Shown in pieces: positions 50,047 to 61,370 of a stretch of DNA of 64,000 nt; position 1 is the first letter of the stretch; every line of letters begins with the position of its first letter. The DNA comes from Brachybacterium ginsengisoli. GTDB taxonomy: Bacteria; Actinomycetota; Actinomycetes; Actinomycetales; Dermabacteraceae. The notes below the pieces were generated by a model. The model was not told where the DNA came from. It did no database searches and worked only from the letters and a program-made list of their open reading frames with translations. The DNA lies in the NCBI RefSeq assembly GCF_002407065.1, contig NZ_CP023564.1, positions 2,294,001 to 2,358,000 on the forward strand. Direction: 5' to 3'. The position numbers and the translations under genes are program-made.

Positions 50047-50376
50047 TCACTCCCCGTTGGCCTCCTCGTAGGCCTTGCGGATGGTGCCGGAGATGCGACC
50101 GCGATCGGGGACCTCGTAGCCGGCCTCGCGGGCCCACTCACGGATCCGGGCCGAGTCGTTGGAGCCGCTGCGGCCGGAGGAGGTCCCGCGCGCGCGGCGT
50201 CCTCCCACGCGACGTGCCTTCTCCACCCAGCTGCCGAGCTCCTCACGGAACGTCGAGGCGTTGGCGGCGGACAGGTCGATCTCGTACGCGACCCCGTCCA
50301 GGGCGAAGCTCACCGTCTCGTCGGCGGTGTCGCCGCTGAGATCGTCGATGAGCTCCACATAGGTCTTCCGTGCCAT
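50047..50376 (-). CDS. lsr2: Lsr2 nucleoid-associated protein
   Basis: A 109-residue Lsr2: N-terminal dimerisation domain (MARKTYVELIDDLSGDTADE, VSFALDGVAYEIDLS), a flexible basic linker (RRVGGRRARGTSSGRSG) and the C-terminal AT-hook-like domain (IREWAREAGYEVPDRGRIS). RGR at about residue 92 inserts into the minor groove of AT-rich DNA. Lsr2 is the actinobacterial counterpart of H-NS, silencing foreign DNA. AAGGGAGAA lies 6 nt before the ATG. Its promoter region is AT-rich, consistent with autoregulation. Confidence 0.96.
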   Translation of the reverse strand: MARKTYVELIDDLSGDTADETVSFALDGVAYEIDLSAANASTFREELGSWVEKARRVGGRRARGTSSGRSGSNDSARIREWAREAGYEVPDRGRISGTIRKAYEEANGE

Positions 50377-50446
50377 AGGGGTTCTCCCTTGCCGGTCTGA
50401 TGTCGATATTCTCGTGCGAACTCAGGTGAGCTCGCCATCGGCGTCC

Positions 50447-50475
50447 AGTATCGGCGCAATAGGCTCAGATTTCAA
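50447..50475 (-). promoter_or_regulatory. promoter of lsr2
   Basis: Reverse strand: -35 TTGAAA (50470-50475), 17-bp spacer, -10 GATACT (50447-50452). The TSS would be about 60 nt before the ATG. The surrounding 50 bp are AT-rich with GATA-N4-TATC (GATACCGATATC) just upstream, a likely Lsr2 target. Confidence 0.6.
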
Positions 50476-50493
50476 TCCGATACCGATATCAGT

Positions 50494-50676
50494 TCAGGCC
50501 GAGTGATTCTGCTCATCTCCGCCGTGGAGTTCTCGGTATTCACGTTCTGCGTCGCGTTCGACCTCTCGTTCATGCCGATCCGCGCGGAGAACCGCACGCA
50601 TCACGAACCAGAACAGCAGCCCCACCCCGATCGAGGGAAGCAGCGCACCCGCTTCGAACCAGAAGCCGGAATCCAT
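50494..50676 (-). CDS. small membrane protein (60 aa) downstream of lysS
   Basis: MDSGFWFEAGALLPSIGVGL begins a 60-residue protein with one membrane helix (about residues 10-30) and a charged, Arg/Glu-rich C-terminal tail. It starts 1 nt after the lysS stop, so it is co-translated with lysS. The family is not one I can name; small lysS-linked membrane peptides are seen in related actinobacteria. The tail would be cytoplasmic. Confidence 0.7.
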   Translation of the reverse strand: MDSGFWFEAGALLPSIGVGLLFWFVMRAVLRADRHEREVERDAEREYRELHGGDEQNHSA

Positions 50677-50677
50677 C

Positions 50678-52186
50678 TCAGGCCTCCGGCTTCACGAGCG
50701 GGAAGAGGATGGTCTCGCGGATGCCGAGCCCGGTGATGGCCATGAGCAGGCGATCGACGCCCATGCCCATCCCGCCCGTCGGCGGGAGGGCGTACTCCAT
50801 CGCCTCGAGGAAGTCCTCGTCCAGCCGCATCGCCTCGTCATCGCCCTGCGCGGCCAGCTGTGCCTGCTGGGCGAAGCGCTCGCGCTGGATGACCGGGTCC
50901 ACCAGCTCGGAGTATCCGGTGCCGAGCTCGAATCCGCGCACGTAGAGGTCCCACTTCTCGACGACCCCGGGCTGCGATCGATGGGCCCGCACCAGCGGGC
51001 TGGTCTCGACCGGGAAGTCCCGCACGAAGGTGGGCTCGTACAGATGATCACCGACGCGATTCTCGAACAGCTCCTCCACGAGCTTTCCGTAGCCGAACTT
51101 CGGATGATCGAGATCGAGATCGAGCGAACGCGCGATCTCGCGGAGGCGATCGGGCGTGGTCTCGGGAGTGATCTCCTCGCCGAGGGATTCCGAGAGCGAT
51201 CCATAGACGGTGATCTGTGCCCATTCTCCGGAGAAATCGTACTCGGAGCCGTCGGCGAGGGTGACGATCTGGGAACCCGTCGCGTGCTCGGCGGCTTCCT
51301 GCACGAGGCGCCGGGTCAGATCCCCGATGGTGTCGTAATCCCCGTAGGCCTGGTACGCCTCGAGCATCGCGAACTCCGGGGAATGCGTGGAATCCGCGCC
51401 CTCGTTGCGGAAGTTGCGGTTGATCTCGAAGACCTTCTCGAGCCCGCCCACAGCCGCCCGCTTGAGGTACAGCTCCGGGGCGATGCGCAGGTAGAGGTCG
51501 AGGTCGAAGGCGTTCATGTGGGTGACGAACGGGCGGGCCGCGGCACCGGAGGGGATGACCTGCAGCATCGGCGTCTCGACCTCGACGAAGTCGCGGTCGT
51601 GGAAGGAGCTGCGCAGGGAGTGCATGACCTCGGCGCGGCGGCGCACGGTGTCGCGGGCCTCCTGGCGCACGATCAGGTCGACGTAGCGGTGGCGCACCCG
51701 GGATTCCTCGGAGAGGTCGGCGTGGAGCACCGGCAGCGGGCGCACGGCCTTCGCGGCCATCTTCCAGGAGTCGGCGAAGACGCTCAGCTCGCCGCGGCGC
51801 GACGCACCGGCCCGACCGTGGAAGAAGACGTGATCGCCGAGGTCGACGTCGGCCTTGAGATCGGCGAGGCGCTCCTCCCCGATGACGGCCTGCGAGGCCA
51901 TGATCTGCAGGCGCTCGCCCGCGCCGTCCTGGAGGGTGATGAAGGCGAGCTTGCCCGTGTTGCGCTGGAAGACCACGCGCCCGGCGACGCCGACGAGGTC
52001 GTCGGTCTCCTCGCCGGCCTCGAGGTGGCCGTACGTGGCACGCACCTCGGAGATCGTGGTGGTCACGGGCACCGAGACCGGATACGCCTCCTCGCCGCGC
52101 GCCAGCAGCCGCTCCCGCTTGGACTTGCGGACCGCGACCTGGTCGGAGGTGTCCGTGGTGTCGAGGGCAGGGGGATTCTCGCTCAT
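50678..52186 (-). CDS. lysS: lysyl-tRNA synthetase, class II
   Basis: A 502-residue class IIb synthetase. N-terminal OB-fold ([20 protein letters not shown] region), motif 1 around VETPMLQ, motif 2 [14 protein letters not shown] near residue 262, motif 3 [11 protein letters not shown] near 470. It charges tRNA-Lys and may also make diadenosine tetraphosphate. The start at 52186 follows GACAAT by 7 nt, a weak -10, with no Shine-Dalgarno; the frame could begin 25 codons earlier but that part is panC-tail-like spacer. panC lies 43 bp upstream. Confidence 0.96.
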   Translation of the reverse strand: MSENPPALDTTDTSDQVAVRKSKRERLLARGEEAYPVSVPVTTTISEVRATYGHLEAGEETDDLVGVAGRVVFQRNTGKLAFITLQDGAGERLQIMASQAVIGEERLADLKADVDLGDHVFFHGRAGASRRGELSVFADSWKMAAKAVRPLPVLHADLSEESRVRHRYVDLIVRQEARDTVRRRAEVMHSLRSSFHDRDFVEVETPMLQVIPSGAAARPFVTHMNAFDLDLYLRIAPELYLKRAAVGGLEKVFEINRNFRNEGADSTHSPEFAMLEAYQAYGDYDTIGDLTRRLVQEAAEHATGSQIVTLADGSEYDFSGEWAQITVYGSLSESLGEEITPETTPDRLREIARSLDLDLDHPKFGYGKLVEELFENRVGDHLYEPTFVRDFPVETSPLVRAHRSQPGVVEKWDLYVRGFELGTGYSELVDPVIQRERFAQQAQLAAQGDDEAMRLDEDFLEAMEYALPPTGGMGMGVDRLLMAITGLGIRETILFPLVKPEA

Positions 52187-52229
52187 GAGGGCGATTGTCT
52201 CATCACTGCCCCTGAGAATGCCCGCCCGT

Positions 52230-53105
52230 TCAGGGTGCTGTCGCGACCGCCACAGCCGCATCGAGCAGACGGGTGCCGCCGACGGTGCCGGCGAGCACGA
52301 CGAGCACCTCCCCGCGGTGCTCGGGACCGATCTCCTCGAGCGAGGCCGGATCGAGGGCGAGGGCGTAGTCCCAGTCGATCTCGGCGCGCTCGAGCGCTGC
52401 GGCGAGCACGTCCCGGATCGCGCCGACCGAGGGGGCGGCCCGGAGGGCTGCGGAGATCGTGCGGGACAGGACCAGCGCCTGCTCGCGGGCGGCGTCGTCG
52501 AGGTAGACGTTGCGGCTGGAGCGGGCGAGACCCGAGGGCTCGCGCTGGATGTCGACGGGCTCGATCCGCACCGGCAGGTCGAGGTCGGCGACCAGGCGCT
52601 GGATGATGGCCAGCTGCTGTGCGTCCTTGCGCCCGAACACGGTGAGATCCGGGGCTGTCAGCTGCAGGAGCTTCGCCACGACCGTGACCACCCCGTCGAA
52701 GTGTCCGGGCCGGGCGGCGCCCTCGAGGATCGTCCCCGCGCGGCCGGCGGTGACGGAGACCGTCGGCGGCAGCACGGGGTACATCTCCTCCACCGACGGC
52801 GCGAAGACCACGTCGACCAGCCCGTCCACGAGGGCCAGGTCGGCGTCAAGGGGGCGCGGGTAGGCCTCGTAGTCCTCGCCGGGGCCGAACTGGAGCGGAT
52901 TGACGAAGTCGGTGAGGATCACGTGGTCGGCGAGCTCGCGGGCGCGCTCCACCAGGGCCAGATGACCGGCGTGCAGCGCACCCATGGTCAGCACGGCCGC
53001 GACGGTCCCCGTCATGGCGGCGCGATTCTCCTTCAGCTCGGCCTTTGTCGTCACGAGCCTCGTGCTCGCGCGGCGCGCTCCGCGCGGCGACTGGTCCTGC
53101 GTCAT
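52230..53105 (-). CDS. panC: pantothenate synthetase
   Basis: A 291-residue adenylate-forming ligase: [16 protein letters not shown] (HxGH) near residue 40, [20 protein letters not shown] near 67, [10 protein letters not shown] near 158 and [13 protein letters not shown] near 195. It joins pantoate and beta-alanine, the last step of vitamin B5 synthesis. Its ATG overlaps the stop of the DUF2520 gene by 4 bp, and the order DUF2520-panC is a common pair in actinobacteria. Confidence 0.96.
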   Translation of the reverse strand: MTQDQSPRGARRASTRLVTTKAELKENRAAMTGTVAAVLTMGALHAGHLALVERARELADHVILTDFVNPLQFGPGEDYEAYPRPLDADLALVDGLVDVVFAPSVEEMYPVLPPTVSVTAGRAGTILEGAARPGHFDGVVTVVAKLLQLTAPDLTVFGRKDAQQLAIIQRLVADLDLPVRIEPVDIQREPSGLARSSRNVYLDDAAREQALVLSRTISAALRAAPSVGAIRDVLAAALERAEIDWDYALALDPASLEEIGPEHRGEVLVVLAGTVGGTRLLDAAVAVATAP

Positions 53106-54022
53106 GCCTGGTCCTCCCTCGGCGGCCGGTCCTGCGGTGGCCGGTCCTCCAGCAGCGCCCGGATCCTGGCCCGGGTGTCCTCGGGGAGTCTCGCACGGGA
53201 CAGGGCCGCGAGCGCCAGGGACCGGTAGGTGTCCGAGACGTCTCCCTGCTCCCCCGGCGCCCCGGTGGCGTCGAGGTCCGCCAGGGCGTCCAGGTGCGCC
53301 TGCACCGTCCCGGCGTCCCCGCGCACCACAGGACCGGTCAGCGCCTTGGCGCCGTGGCGGAGGGACTCGTCCAGCGCGGCCTCCAGCAGCGGGCGCAGGT
53401 AGGCGCCGGGGTCATCGATCCCGAGCCGGGACAGGGTCTCTCGGGCCTGGTCCACGAGGACCACGAGGTGGTTCGCGGCATGGGCGAGGCCCGCGTGGTA
53501 CAGCGGCCGATCGCCCTCGGCGATCACCCGGGCCTCGCCGCCGAGCTCGACGGCGAGCGCGGCGGCGATGGGCAGCAGCTCGGCGGAGGCGGTGATCCCC
53601 ATCGGGCAGCCGATCAGCCGGGGCAGATCCGCGGAGGTGCCGGTGAAGGTCATGGCGGGGTGCAGGGCGAGGGTCGCGCTGCCCGCCCGCGCCAGCGGGG
53701 CCAGCACCTCGGTGCCGTAGCGCCCGGAGGTGTGCATCACCAGCTGCCCGCCGGGGACGATCCCGGTCGCGGCGATGCCGGCGGCCAGGGGTGCCAGCTG
53801 GTCGTCGGGGACGGCGAGCAGCAGCATCTCGCTGCGCTCGACGATCGCCGGGACGTCCAGCAGCGGCACCCCGGGCAGCAGCGCGTCGGCGCGCCCGCGG
53901 GAGGCGTCGGAGACGGCGTAGGCGCCGGTGATCGCATGGCCCTCGGCGCGCAGCGCCGCCCCGAGCACCGCGCCCACACGACCCGTGCCGATCACCCCGA
54001 TGCCGAGGCGCGGCGGGGTCAC
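53102..54022 (-). CDS. DUF2520 Rossmann-fold protein (possible pantothenate-pathway reductase)
   Basis: A 306-residue protein with an NAD(P)-binding N-terminus (IGVIGTGRVGAVLGAAL), HTSGRYG near residue 97, LHPAMTF near 117 and a C-terminal DUF2520 helical domain. It resembles ketopantoate reductase or 6-phosphogluconate-dehydrogenase-like folds and sits directly before panC, so a role in pantoate formation is plausible but not shown. The GTG overlaps the stop of the PH-domain gene by 4 bp (GTGA). Confidence 0.88.
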   Translation of the reverse strand: MTPPRLGIGVIGTGRVGAVLGAALRAEGHAITGAYAVSDASRGRADALLPGVPLLDVPAIVERSEMLLLAVPDDQLAPLAAGIAATGIVPGGQLVMHTSGRYGTEVLAPLARAGSATLALHPAMTFTGTSADLPRLIGCPMGITASAELLPIAAALAVELGGEARVIAEGDRPLYHAGLAHAANHLVVLVDQARETLSRLGIDDPGAYLRPLLEAALDESLRHGAKALTGPVVRGDAGTVQAHLDALADLDATGAPGEQGDVSDTYRSLALAALSRARLPEDTRARIRALLEDRPPQDRPPREDQA

Positions 54023-55686
54023 AGCGCTCCCCCGGCGCTCGTCGGGGCCGTTCCGGCCCCCGGCGCACCAGCCACGAGGGCGGGCCGCGGCCAGTGCTCC
54101 CGGTCCCGGTAGCGGCGCAGGGTCGCGGCATCGCGGGCGAGCAGGGCGTGGAGGGCGAGCACGTCCCGACGGGGCAGCTCGCCGAGGGTCATCGTCTCCC
54201 CCGCGACGGCGACCTCGAGATCGAGGACCCCCAGACGGCGGGCGAGGGGTCCGTCCTGCACGGTGAGCTCCTGGATCCGCTCCCGCGGGATGATCTCCAG
54301 GCGCCGGGTCAGGATCCCGGAGCGCTGGACGAGAGCGCCCGGCAGCAGCACCGAGACCCGGGTGCGCCGGTCGATCCAGAAGGCGCGGACGGAGGTGCGC
54401 AGTCCGTCGATGTCCCGGGCCGGCGCGGTGAGCATCCGTTCGATGGTCGCGGCGTCGTCCGCGGTCCCCAGGGGCGCGGCGAGGTGGCCGAGCGTGGCGC
54501 GCAGCTCCTCCGCGGTGCCGACGGGCAGCACGCTGGCCGCACCGTCCTCGTCGCTGTCCTCGATCCCCGCGACGGTGACGCCGGCGGCGGTCCAGCCGGG
54601 GCCGCGCCGCAGCAGCGGGCGGCGCAGCTCGAAGCGCTGGATCCGGCCCGCGGCAATGTTGTCGGTGCGGGTGTTGGCCAGGCCGCGGCGCATCCGCAGA
54701 CCGCGCTCGGAGATGCGGGAGACGAAGCCCCAGCCGGACTCGATGCGGCCGAAGACGTACTTCGGGATCGCGATCGCCGTGGGCAGGAGCGCGATGATCA
54801 CCGCGAAGGAGAAGCCCTCCTGCCAGATCGCCAGGGAGATGGCCACCACCACGCCCAGGACGCTCATGACCACGCCGAGGAGGAACCCCATGTCCCGCAG
54901 CAGGGAATGGACCAGGCGACCGGTGGGGATCCGGGCGATCAGCTCACCGTCGGTGACGCCGTCGTGCAGCAGGTCGTCCAGGCGGTGCCCGATGGCATCG
55001 CCGTCGGCGGGGGCCGGAGCATCCGCTGCGGGGAGGCCCTCCGCGGAGGGCGGCAGGCCCGCGTCGCCCCCGGCGGGAGCGCCCCCCTCCGTGCCCGTCC
55101 CGGCGAGGGCGGCGACGCCGAGGATGCCCCGGCGCAGCTGCTCGGCGTCGGCGGAGCGGATGTACTCGATGTCGAGATAGGACTCCCCGCCGCCGGCGAC
55201 CTCGACCCGGACCTTCGCCAGGCCCAGCAGCCGCGCGAGCAGGGGACGCTCCACGGAGACCGATTCGATGCGGGCGCGCGGGGCAAACTCGCGCGACCGG
55301 CTGATCATCCCGCTGTGCAGGGAGACCCCGGCGTCGTCGACCGCGTAGGTGGTGTACCACCAGCTGACCGCCGACAGCCCGATCGCGACGACCACGGCCG
55401 CCGCCACGATGCCGAGGCCGATGAGGGCGCGCTGGAGGGTGAAGTCGTCGGCCAGGCGGGCGATGTTCTGCGCCGTCAGGACGGCGATGATGCCCACGAC
55501 GATCTTCCAGCCGGTGACCAGCGGGGTGATCGGGTGGGTGCGCCGTCGCTCCGCGGTGGCTCCGGGCTCGACGGGGGTGTCCCCGGCAGCCGAGGCGCCG
55601 CGCTCCACGACCGCCTCCGGATCGTCGCCGACGGGGGTTCCGACCGGGTCCTCGGGCCGTGCCGCGCGCGGATCGTCCCTGCTCAC
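54019..55686 (-). CDS. large PH-domain (YdbT-type) membrane protein
   Basis: A 555-residue protein with four membrane helices in two pairs (about residues 58-108 and 260-320) and three bacterial PH-like domains of the bPH_2/YdbT kind: each has the pattern GxSLHSG or GLRMRRG or VQRSGILTRR, then an RIESVSVE-type or RIQELTVQ-type loop. Function unknown; YdbS/YdbT affect resistance to some antimicrobials in bacilli. A linker of about 60 Gly/Pro/Ala-rich residues separates domain 1 from the second helix pair. The GTG at 55686 overlaps the stop of the smaller PH gene (GTGA). Confidence 0.85.
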   Translation of the reverse strand: MSRDDPRAARPEDPVGTPVGDDPEAVVERGASAAGDTPVEPGATAERRRTHPITPLVTGWKIVVGIIAVLTAQNIARLADDFTLQRALIGLGIVAAAVVVAIGLSAVSWWYTTYAVDDAGVSLHSGMISRSREFAPRARIESVSVERPLLARLLGLAKVRVEVAGGGESYLDIEYIRSADAEQLRRGILGVAALAGTGTEGGAPAGGDAGLPPSAEGLPAADAPAPADGDAIGHRLDDLLHDGVTDGELIARIPTGRLVHSLLRDMGFLLGVVMSVLGVVVAISLAIWQEGFSFAVIIALLPTAIAIPKYVFGRIESGWGFVSRISERGLRMRRGLANTRTDNIAAGRIQRFELRRPLLRRGPGWTAAGVTVAGIEDSDEDGAASVLPVGTAEELRATLGHLAAPLGTADDAATIERMLTAPARDIDGLRTSVRAFWIDRRTRVSVLLPGALVQRSGILTRRLEIIPRERIQELTVQDGPLARRLGVLDLEVAVAGETMTLGELPRRDVLALHALLARDAATLRRYRDREHWPRPALVAGAPGAGTAPTSAGGAL

Positions 55687-56324
55687 AGCGCGGCCATGTT
55701 CTCGATGCCGCGGGCCGTCAGCAGAGCCCGCAGACGTTCCGCCTCCGCCTTCTCCAGCCCGGGCAGCACCACCGTGGAGGCGCCGTTGGCGGTACTCACC
55801 GTCAGCTTCGCGAGGCCGTAGCGTCGGTCCACCGGGCCCTCGTCGATCTTCACCGACTGCACTCGCCCGTAGGGGATGGTGTGCACGGCGCGGAACATGA
55901 TGCCGCTGGCGATGGTGAGGTCCTCCTCGGCATCCAGGTACCCGATGGCCCGCACCCTGCGCGGGGTGAGCAGCAGCGCCTGGAGCAGGATCAGCAGCGG
56001 GATCAGGCCCAGGGCGGCGATCCACCACATCCCCGAGAGCGACGCGGAGACGATCGCGCCGATGATGAGCAGAACCCAGATCACGGAGCCGATGAGGCCT
56101 CCCACGTACCGGGCGGGGATCAGCCTGGGCGAGACCGGACGCAGCGCGCCCGCTCCGAGCAGGCCCTCAGGATCGTCGCTCAGCACCGGCTCGGGCATCG
56201 AGGGGTCACGGGGCATCTCGGCGCCGGACAGAATGCCGGACGGAGTGCCGGACGGGGCTCCGGACGGGAGGGCCCCCGGCTCGGGGCGCACGACGGGGTC
56301 AGGGGTTCCGCTCATGGGCACCAT
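55683..56324 (-). CDS. PH-domain (YdbS-type) membrane protein
   Basis: A 213-residue protein: a flexible N-terminus with a repeated PSGAPSGTPSG motif, two membrane helices at about 74-115, and one PH-like domain with AEEDLTIASGIMFRAVHTIP and YGRVQSVKIDEGPVDRRYGL. It pairs with the larger PH protein downstream; together they match the YdbS-YdbT duo. The ATG has GGAGG 7 nt upstream. The stretch before DUF3180 (56325-56409) is short. Confidence 0.85.
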   Translation of the reverse strand: MVPMSGTPDPVVRPEPGALPSGAPSGTPSGILSGAEMPRDPSMPEPVLSDDPEGLLGAGALRPVSPRLIPARYVGGLIGSVIWVLLIIGAIVSASLSGMWWIAALGLIPLLILLQALLLTPRRVRAIGYLDAEEDLTIASGIMFRAVHTIPYGRVQSVKIDEGPVDRRYGLAKLTVSTANGASTVVLPGLEKAEAERLRALLTARGIENMAAL

Positions 56325-56409
56325 GGTGTCACCTCCGCAGGTCCGCGCGCTCTGCAGGAGGTCGGTGGAGGATCCGTCGAAGGTCGGCGATGCACGGGCA
56401 CCGGTGGCC

Positions 56410-56919
56410 TCAGCTGCCGGCTCCGGCGCCCTCGGGTGCCCCCTCGCCGTCGTCGGGCGGCAGCTGCCCCCAGTGCTCGACGATCACACCGAGCACCCCC
56501 AGCACGATGCCCGACAGCGCGGCGGCGGCGGTGGGCAGGACCCCGCGCCACGGGTCCCCGGTCCCGGTGAGGAGCAGGAACAGCACCTGTCCCAGGAAGA
56601 CCCCGCCGACCACGGTGCCGGTGTAGGCGCAGGCCCGGGCCAGCAGCACGGTGCGGTACGCGGTGGGGAGGTCGATCTGGTGGCGGCGCGGCGCGAAGCT
56701 CGGCCGCTCCGCGCGCTCGGCGCTCTCGGCCATGTACCTCCGCAGCGGGAGCCCGAACGCCAGCAGCACGGCGCACAGCACCAGGAGCACCACGGTGGTC
56801 AGCCACCCGGCGAGCGGCAGGGAGTGGCCGCGGGAGGCGAGGGTCTCGAGCATCTGCGCACCCAGTCCGGCGCCGACGACCAGCATCAGCACCAGGACCG
56901 GGATGTTCAGAGGTCTCAC
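56410..56919 (-). CDS. DUF3180 membrane protein
   Basis: A 169-residue protein with four membrane helices (residues about 6-24, 36-58, 88-112 and 122-146) and a hydrophilic acidic C-terminus. It belongs to DUF3180, always found next to folK in actinobacteria, of unknown function. The GTG at 56919 overlaps the folB-folK stop by 4 bp (GTGA). Confidence 0.9.
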   Translation of the reverse strand: MRPLNIPVLVLMLVVGAGLGAQMLETLASRGHSLPLAGWLTTVVLLVLCAVLLAFGLPLRRYMAESAERAERPSFAPRRHQIDLPTAYRTVLLARACAYTGTVVGGVFLGQVLFLLLTGTGDPWRGVLPTAAAALSGIVLGVLGVIVEHWGQLPPDDGEGAPEGAGAGS

Positions 56920-57833
56920 GAGATCCCGTACCCCTCGATCGCGGGTCCGGGGTGGAGCCCGTCGCGGTCCTCCGCCGTCGCCAGCAGCGCGGCGATCGGG
57001 CCTCGGCCCGGGAGCTCGGCATCGGGACGAGCGGCGTGCCAGGGGGCGAGCACGAAGGCACGCTCGTGAGCCCTCGGATGGGGCACGGTGAGCGTCTCGT
57101 CCCCGCTGGTCCAGTCGCCATAGGTGATGACGTCGACGTCGAGGGTGCGCGGCCCCCACCGCACGATGCGCTCGCGCCGGGCCGCGCGCTCGGCGTGCTG
57201 CGCCGCATCGAGCAGGGAGAAGGGTCCCCGATCGGTGCGCACGCCGATCACGGAGTTCAGGAAGGCGCGCTGTCCCTCGGGCCCGCCGACCGGTGCGGTC
57301 TCGAGCACGGGCCCGGTCCACTCGACCTCGATGCCGTCGGCGGCCTCGAGCAGGCAGAGCGCGCTGCGCAGGTGCGCGGTGCGGTCGCCGAGATTGGTGC
57401 CGACGGCGAGCACGGCCGCGACCGGCGGGGCATCCCGTTCGATGCTCACGGAGACGTCGCCGACGGGCAGGCCCACCGGGGCGGCCGGCTTGTGGACCCG
57501 GACGCCGACCCGGCGCACCAGCGGATGGCCGGTGTCGGTGAGGATGCGGCCGGCGATCCGCTCGGCGAGGGACTCGACCAGGGCGTGGGGACCGCCGACG
57601 AGCTCCTCGTGGACGGCGTGGGCGACCTCGGCATAGTTCACGGTGCGGGAGAGGGCGTCGCCGAGACCGGCAGGGGCGGTCGACAGGTGCAGGGTGACGT
57701 CGGCGACGAACTGCTGCCCGAGCCGCGTCTCCTCGGGGAGCACACCGTGGTGGCCCCAGGCGCGGATCCCGGTCACCTCGATGCGGTCCAGCCGCTCGGC
57801 GCCCAGGGCTCCCGAGGCGTCCGGCGCGGTCAT
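56916..57833 (-). CDS. folBK: bifunctional dihydroneopterin aldolase / HPPK (FolB-FolK fusion)
   Basis: A 305-residue fusion. Residues 1-133 are FolB: RIEVTGIRAWGHHGVLPEE, then VNYAEVAHAVHEEL and VHKPAAPVGLP. Residues 138-305 are FolK: AVLAVGTNLGDRTAHLRSAL, RAFLNSVIGVRT, RWGPRTLDVDVITYGD and VPHPRAHERAFVL. Together they cleave dihydroneopterin and pyrophosphorylate the product in folate synthesis. The ATG overlaps the folP stop by 4 bp. FolB-FolK fusions are known in some actinobacteria. Confidence 0.95.
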   Translation of the reverse strand: MTAPDASGALGAERLDRIEVTGIRAWGHHGVLPEETRLGQQFVADVTLHLSTAPAGLGDALSRTVNYAEVAHAVHEELVGGPHALVESLAERIAGRILTDTGHPLVRRVGVRVHKPAAPVGLPVGDVSVSIERDAPPVAAVLAVGTNLGDRTAHLRSALCLLEAADGIEVEWTGPVLETAPVGGPEGQRAFLNSVIGVRTDRGPFSLLDAAQHAERAARRERIVRWGPRTLDVDVITYGDWTSGDETLTVPHPRAHERAFVLAPWHAARPDAELPGRGPIAALLATAEDRDGLHPGPAIEGYGIS

Positions 57834-58684
57834 CGCCGGCCCCCTCGGCGCAGCGCGTCGCCCACGCGGACGGCGGCGAGGGAGGGGGCGACGTCATGGA
57901 CGCGCACCGCCCAGGCGCCGTGCTCCGCGCTGTACGCGCTGATCGCGGCGGTCGCGAGGTCGCGGTCCACGCCGAGAGCGCCCACGAAGCGCTTGCGGCT
58001 GGCGCCGATGAGGATCGGCAGGCCGTGGGAGGCGATCGCCTCCCACTCGGCGAGCAGCTGCCAGTTCTGCTCACCGGTCTTGGAGAAGCCCAGCCCCGGA
58101 TCCGCGACCAGGAAACGGTCCTCGACCCCGGCCTCGCGCAGCGCGTCCAGGCGCTCGGCGAGCTCGTGGGCGCTCTCGTGCGCCACATCCTCGTAGACGG
58201 CCAGCTCGTTCATGACGTCGCTGTGGCCGCGCCAGTGCATCGCGATGAACACCGGCGGCGTGCCCAAGCGCGTGCGGAGCCGGGCGGCCTCGGTCCCCAT
58301 GTCCACATCGGCCCGTCCGGCGGAGACGTCGTTGACGATGAGGGCTCCGGCCTCGACGCTCGCGGCCGCGACGGAGGCGCGCATGGTGTCGACGCTGACC
58401 ACGATGTCCTCGGCGGCGAGGGCCGCGACGACGGGCAGCACCCGCTCGAGCTCCTCGTCCTCGTCCACGCGCGGGGCGCCGGGACGGGTGGACTCCCCGC
58501 CGACGTCCACGATCGAGGCCCCTTGCTCCACTAGGAGCCGGCCGTGCGCGATCGCGGCGGCCGGGGTGTCGTGCGCTCCGCCGTCGGAGAACGAGTCCGG
58601 GGTGACGTTCAGGACGCCCATCACCAGGGTGTCGTCGGCATCCTCCGGGAAGGGCAGGCCTGCGGGGCGCGGAGTGGGGCTCAT
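57830..58684 (-). CDS. folP: dihydropteroate synthase
   Basis: A 284-residue TIM-barrel enzyme: VMGVLNVTPDSFSDGG near residue 21, VDVGGESTRPGAP near 60, LIVNDVSAG near 115 and ILIGASRKRFVG near 220. It condenses pterin pyrophosphate with p-aminobenzoate and is the sulfonamide target. Start 58684 lies 5 bp after the folE stop. The frame is open further, but that part lies inside folE. Confidence 0.97.
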   Translation of the reverse strand: MSPTPRPAGLPFPEDADDTLVMGVLNVTPDSFSDGGAHDTPAAAIAHGRLLVEQGASIVDVGGESTRPGAPRVDEDEELERVLPVVAALAAEDIVVSVDTMRASVAAASVEAGALIVNDVSAGRADVDMGTEAARLRTRLGTPPVFIAMHWRGHSDVMNELAVYEDVAHESAHELAERLDALREAGVEDRFLVADPGLGFSKTGEQNWQLLAEWEAIASHGLPILIGASRKRFVGALGVDRDLATAAISAYSAEHGAWAVRVHDVAPSLAAVRVGDALRRGGRR

Positions 58685-58689
58685 CGCGG

Positions 58690-59256
58690 TCACGACCCGT
58701 GGATGAGCGCCATGGCCTCGCCGCGGGTGCTGGCGTTCTCGCGCAGCATCCCGCGCACCGCGCTGGTGACGGTGCGGGCGCCGGCCGCGCGCACACCGCG
58801 CATGGACATGCACATGTGCTCCGCCTCGATGACGACGATCGCCCCACCGGCATCCAGCTCGTCCATGAGGGCGTCGGCGATCTGGACGGTGAGGCGCTCC
58901 TGCACCTGGGGGCGGTGCGCGTAGATCTCCACCAGGCGGGCGAGCTTGCTGAGCCCTGTCACCCCTCCCCCGCCGGGGATGTATCCGATGTGAGCGCTGC
59001 CGTGGAAGGGCAGCAGATGGTGCTCGCACATCGAGTAGAAGGCGATGTCGCGCACGAGCACCAGCTCCTGGTGGTCGATGTCGAAGGTCGTCGACAGCGG
59101 CTCGTGCGCATCCTGCTCGAGGCCCTGGAAGACCTCGGCGTACATCCGGGCGACCCGTGCGGGAGTGTCCCGCAGCCCGTCGCGGTCGGGGTCCTCGCCG
59201 ATCCCGGCGAGGATCTCCCGGACGGCGGCCTCGATGCGCGGGGTGTCCATGGCCAT
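58690..59256 (-). CDS. folE: GTP cyclohydrolase I
   Basis: A 188-residue protein with the signature [20 protein letters not shown] (zinc Cys and His near residue 75), [20 protein letters not shown] and [12 protein letters not shown] (second zinc Cys near 144). It converts GTP to dihydroneopterin triphosphate, the first folate step. It starts 1 nt after the ftsH stop, the conserved ftsH-folE-folP-folK order. Confidence 0.97.
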   Translation of the reverse strand: MAMDTPRIEAAVREILAGIGEDPDRDGLRDTPARVARMYAEVFQGLEQDAHEPLSTTFDIDHQELVLVRDIAFYSMCEHHLLPFHGSAHIGYIPGGGGVTGLSKLARLVEIYAHRPQVQERLTVQIADALMDELDAGGAIVVIEAEHMCMSMRGVRAAGARTVTSAVRGMLRENASTRGEAMALIHGS

Positions 59257-59257
59257 C

Positions 59258-61366
<2,109 letters not shown>

Positions 61367-61370
61367 GTGA

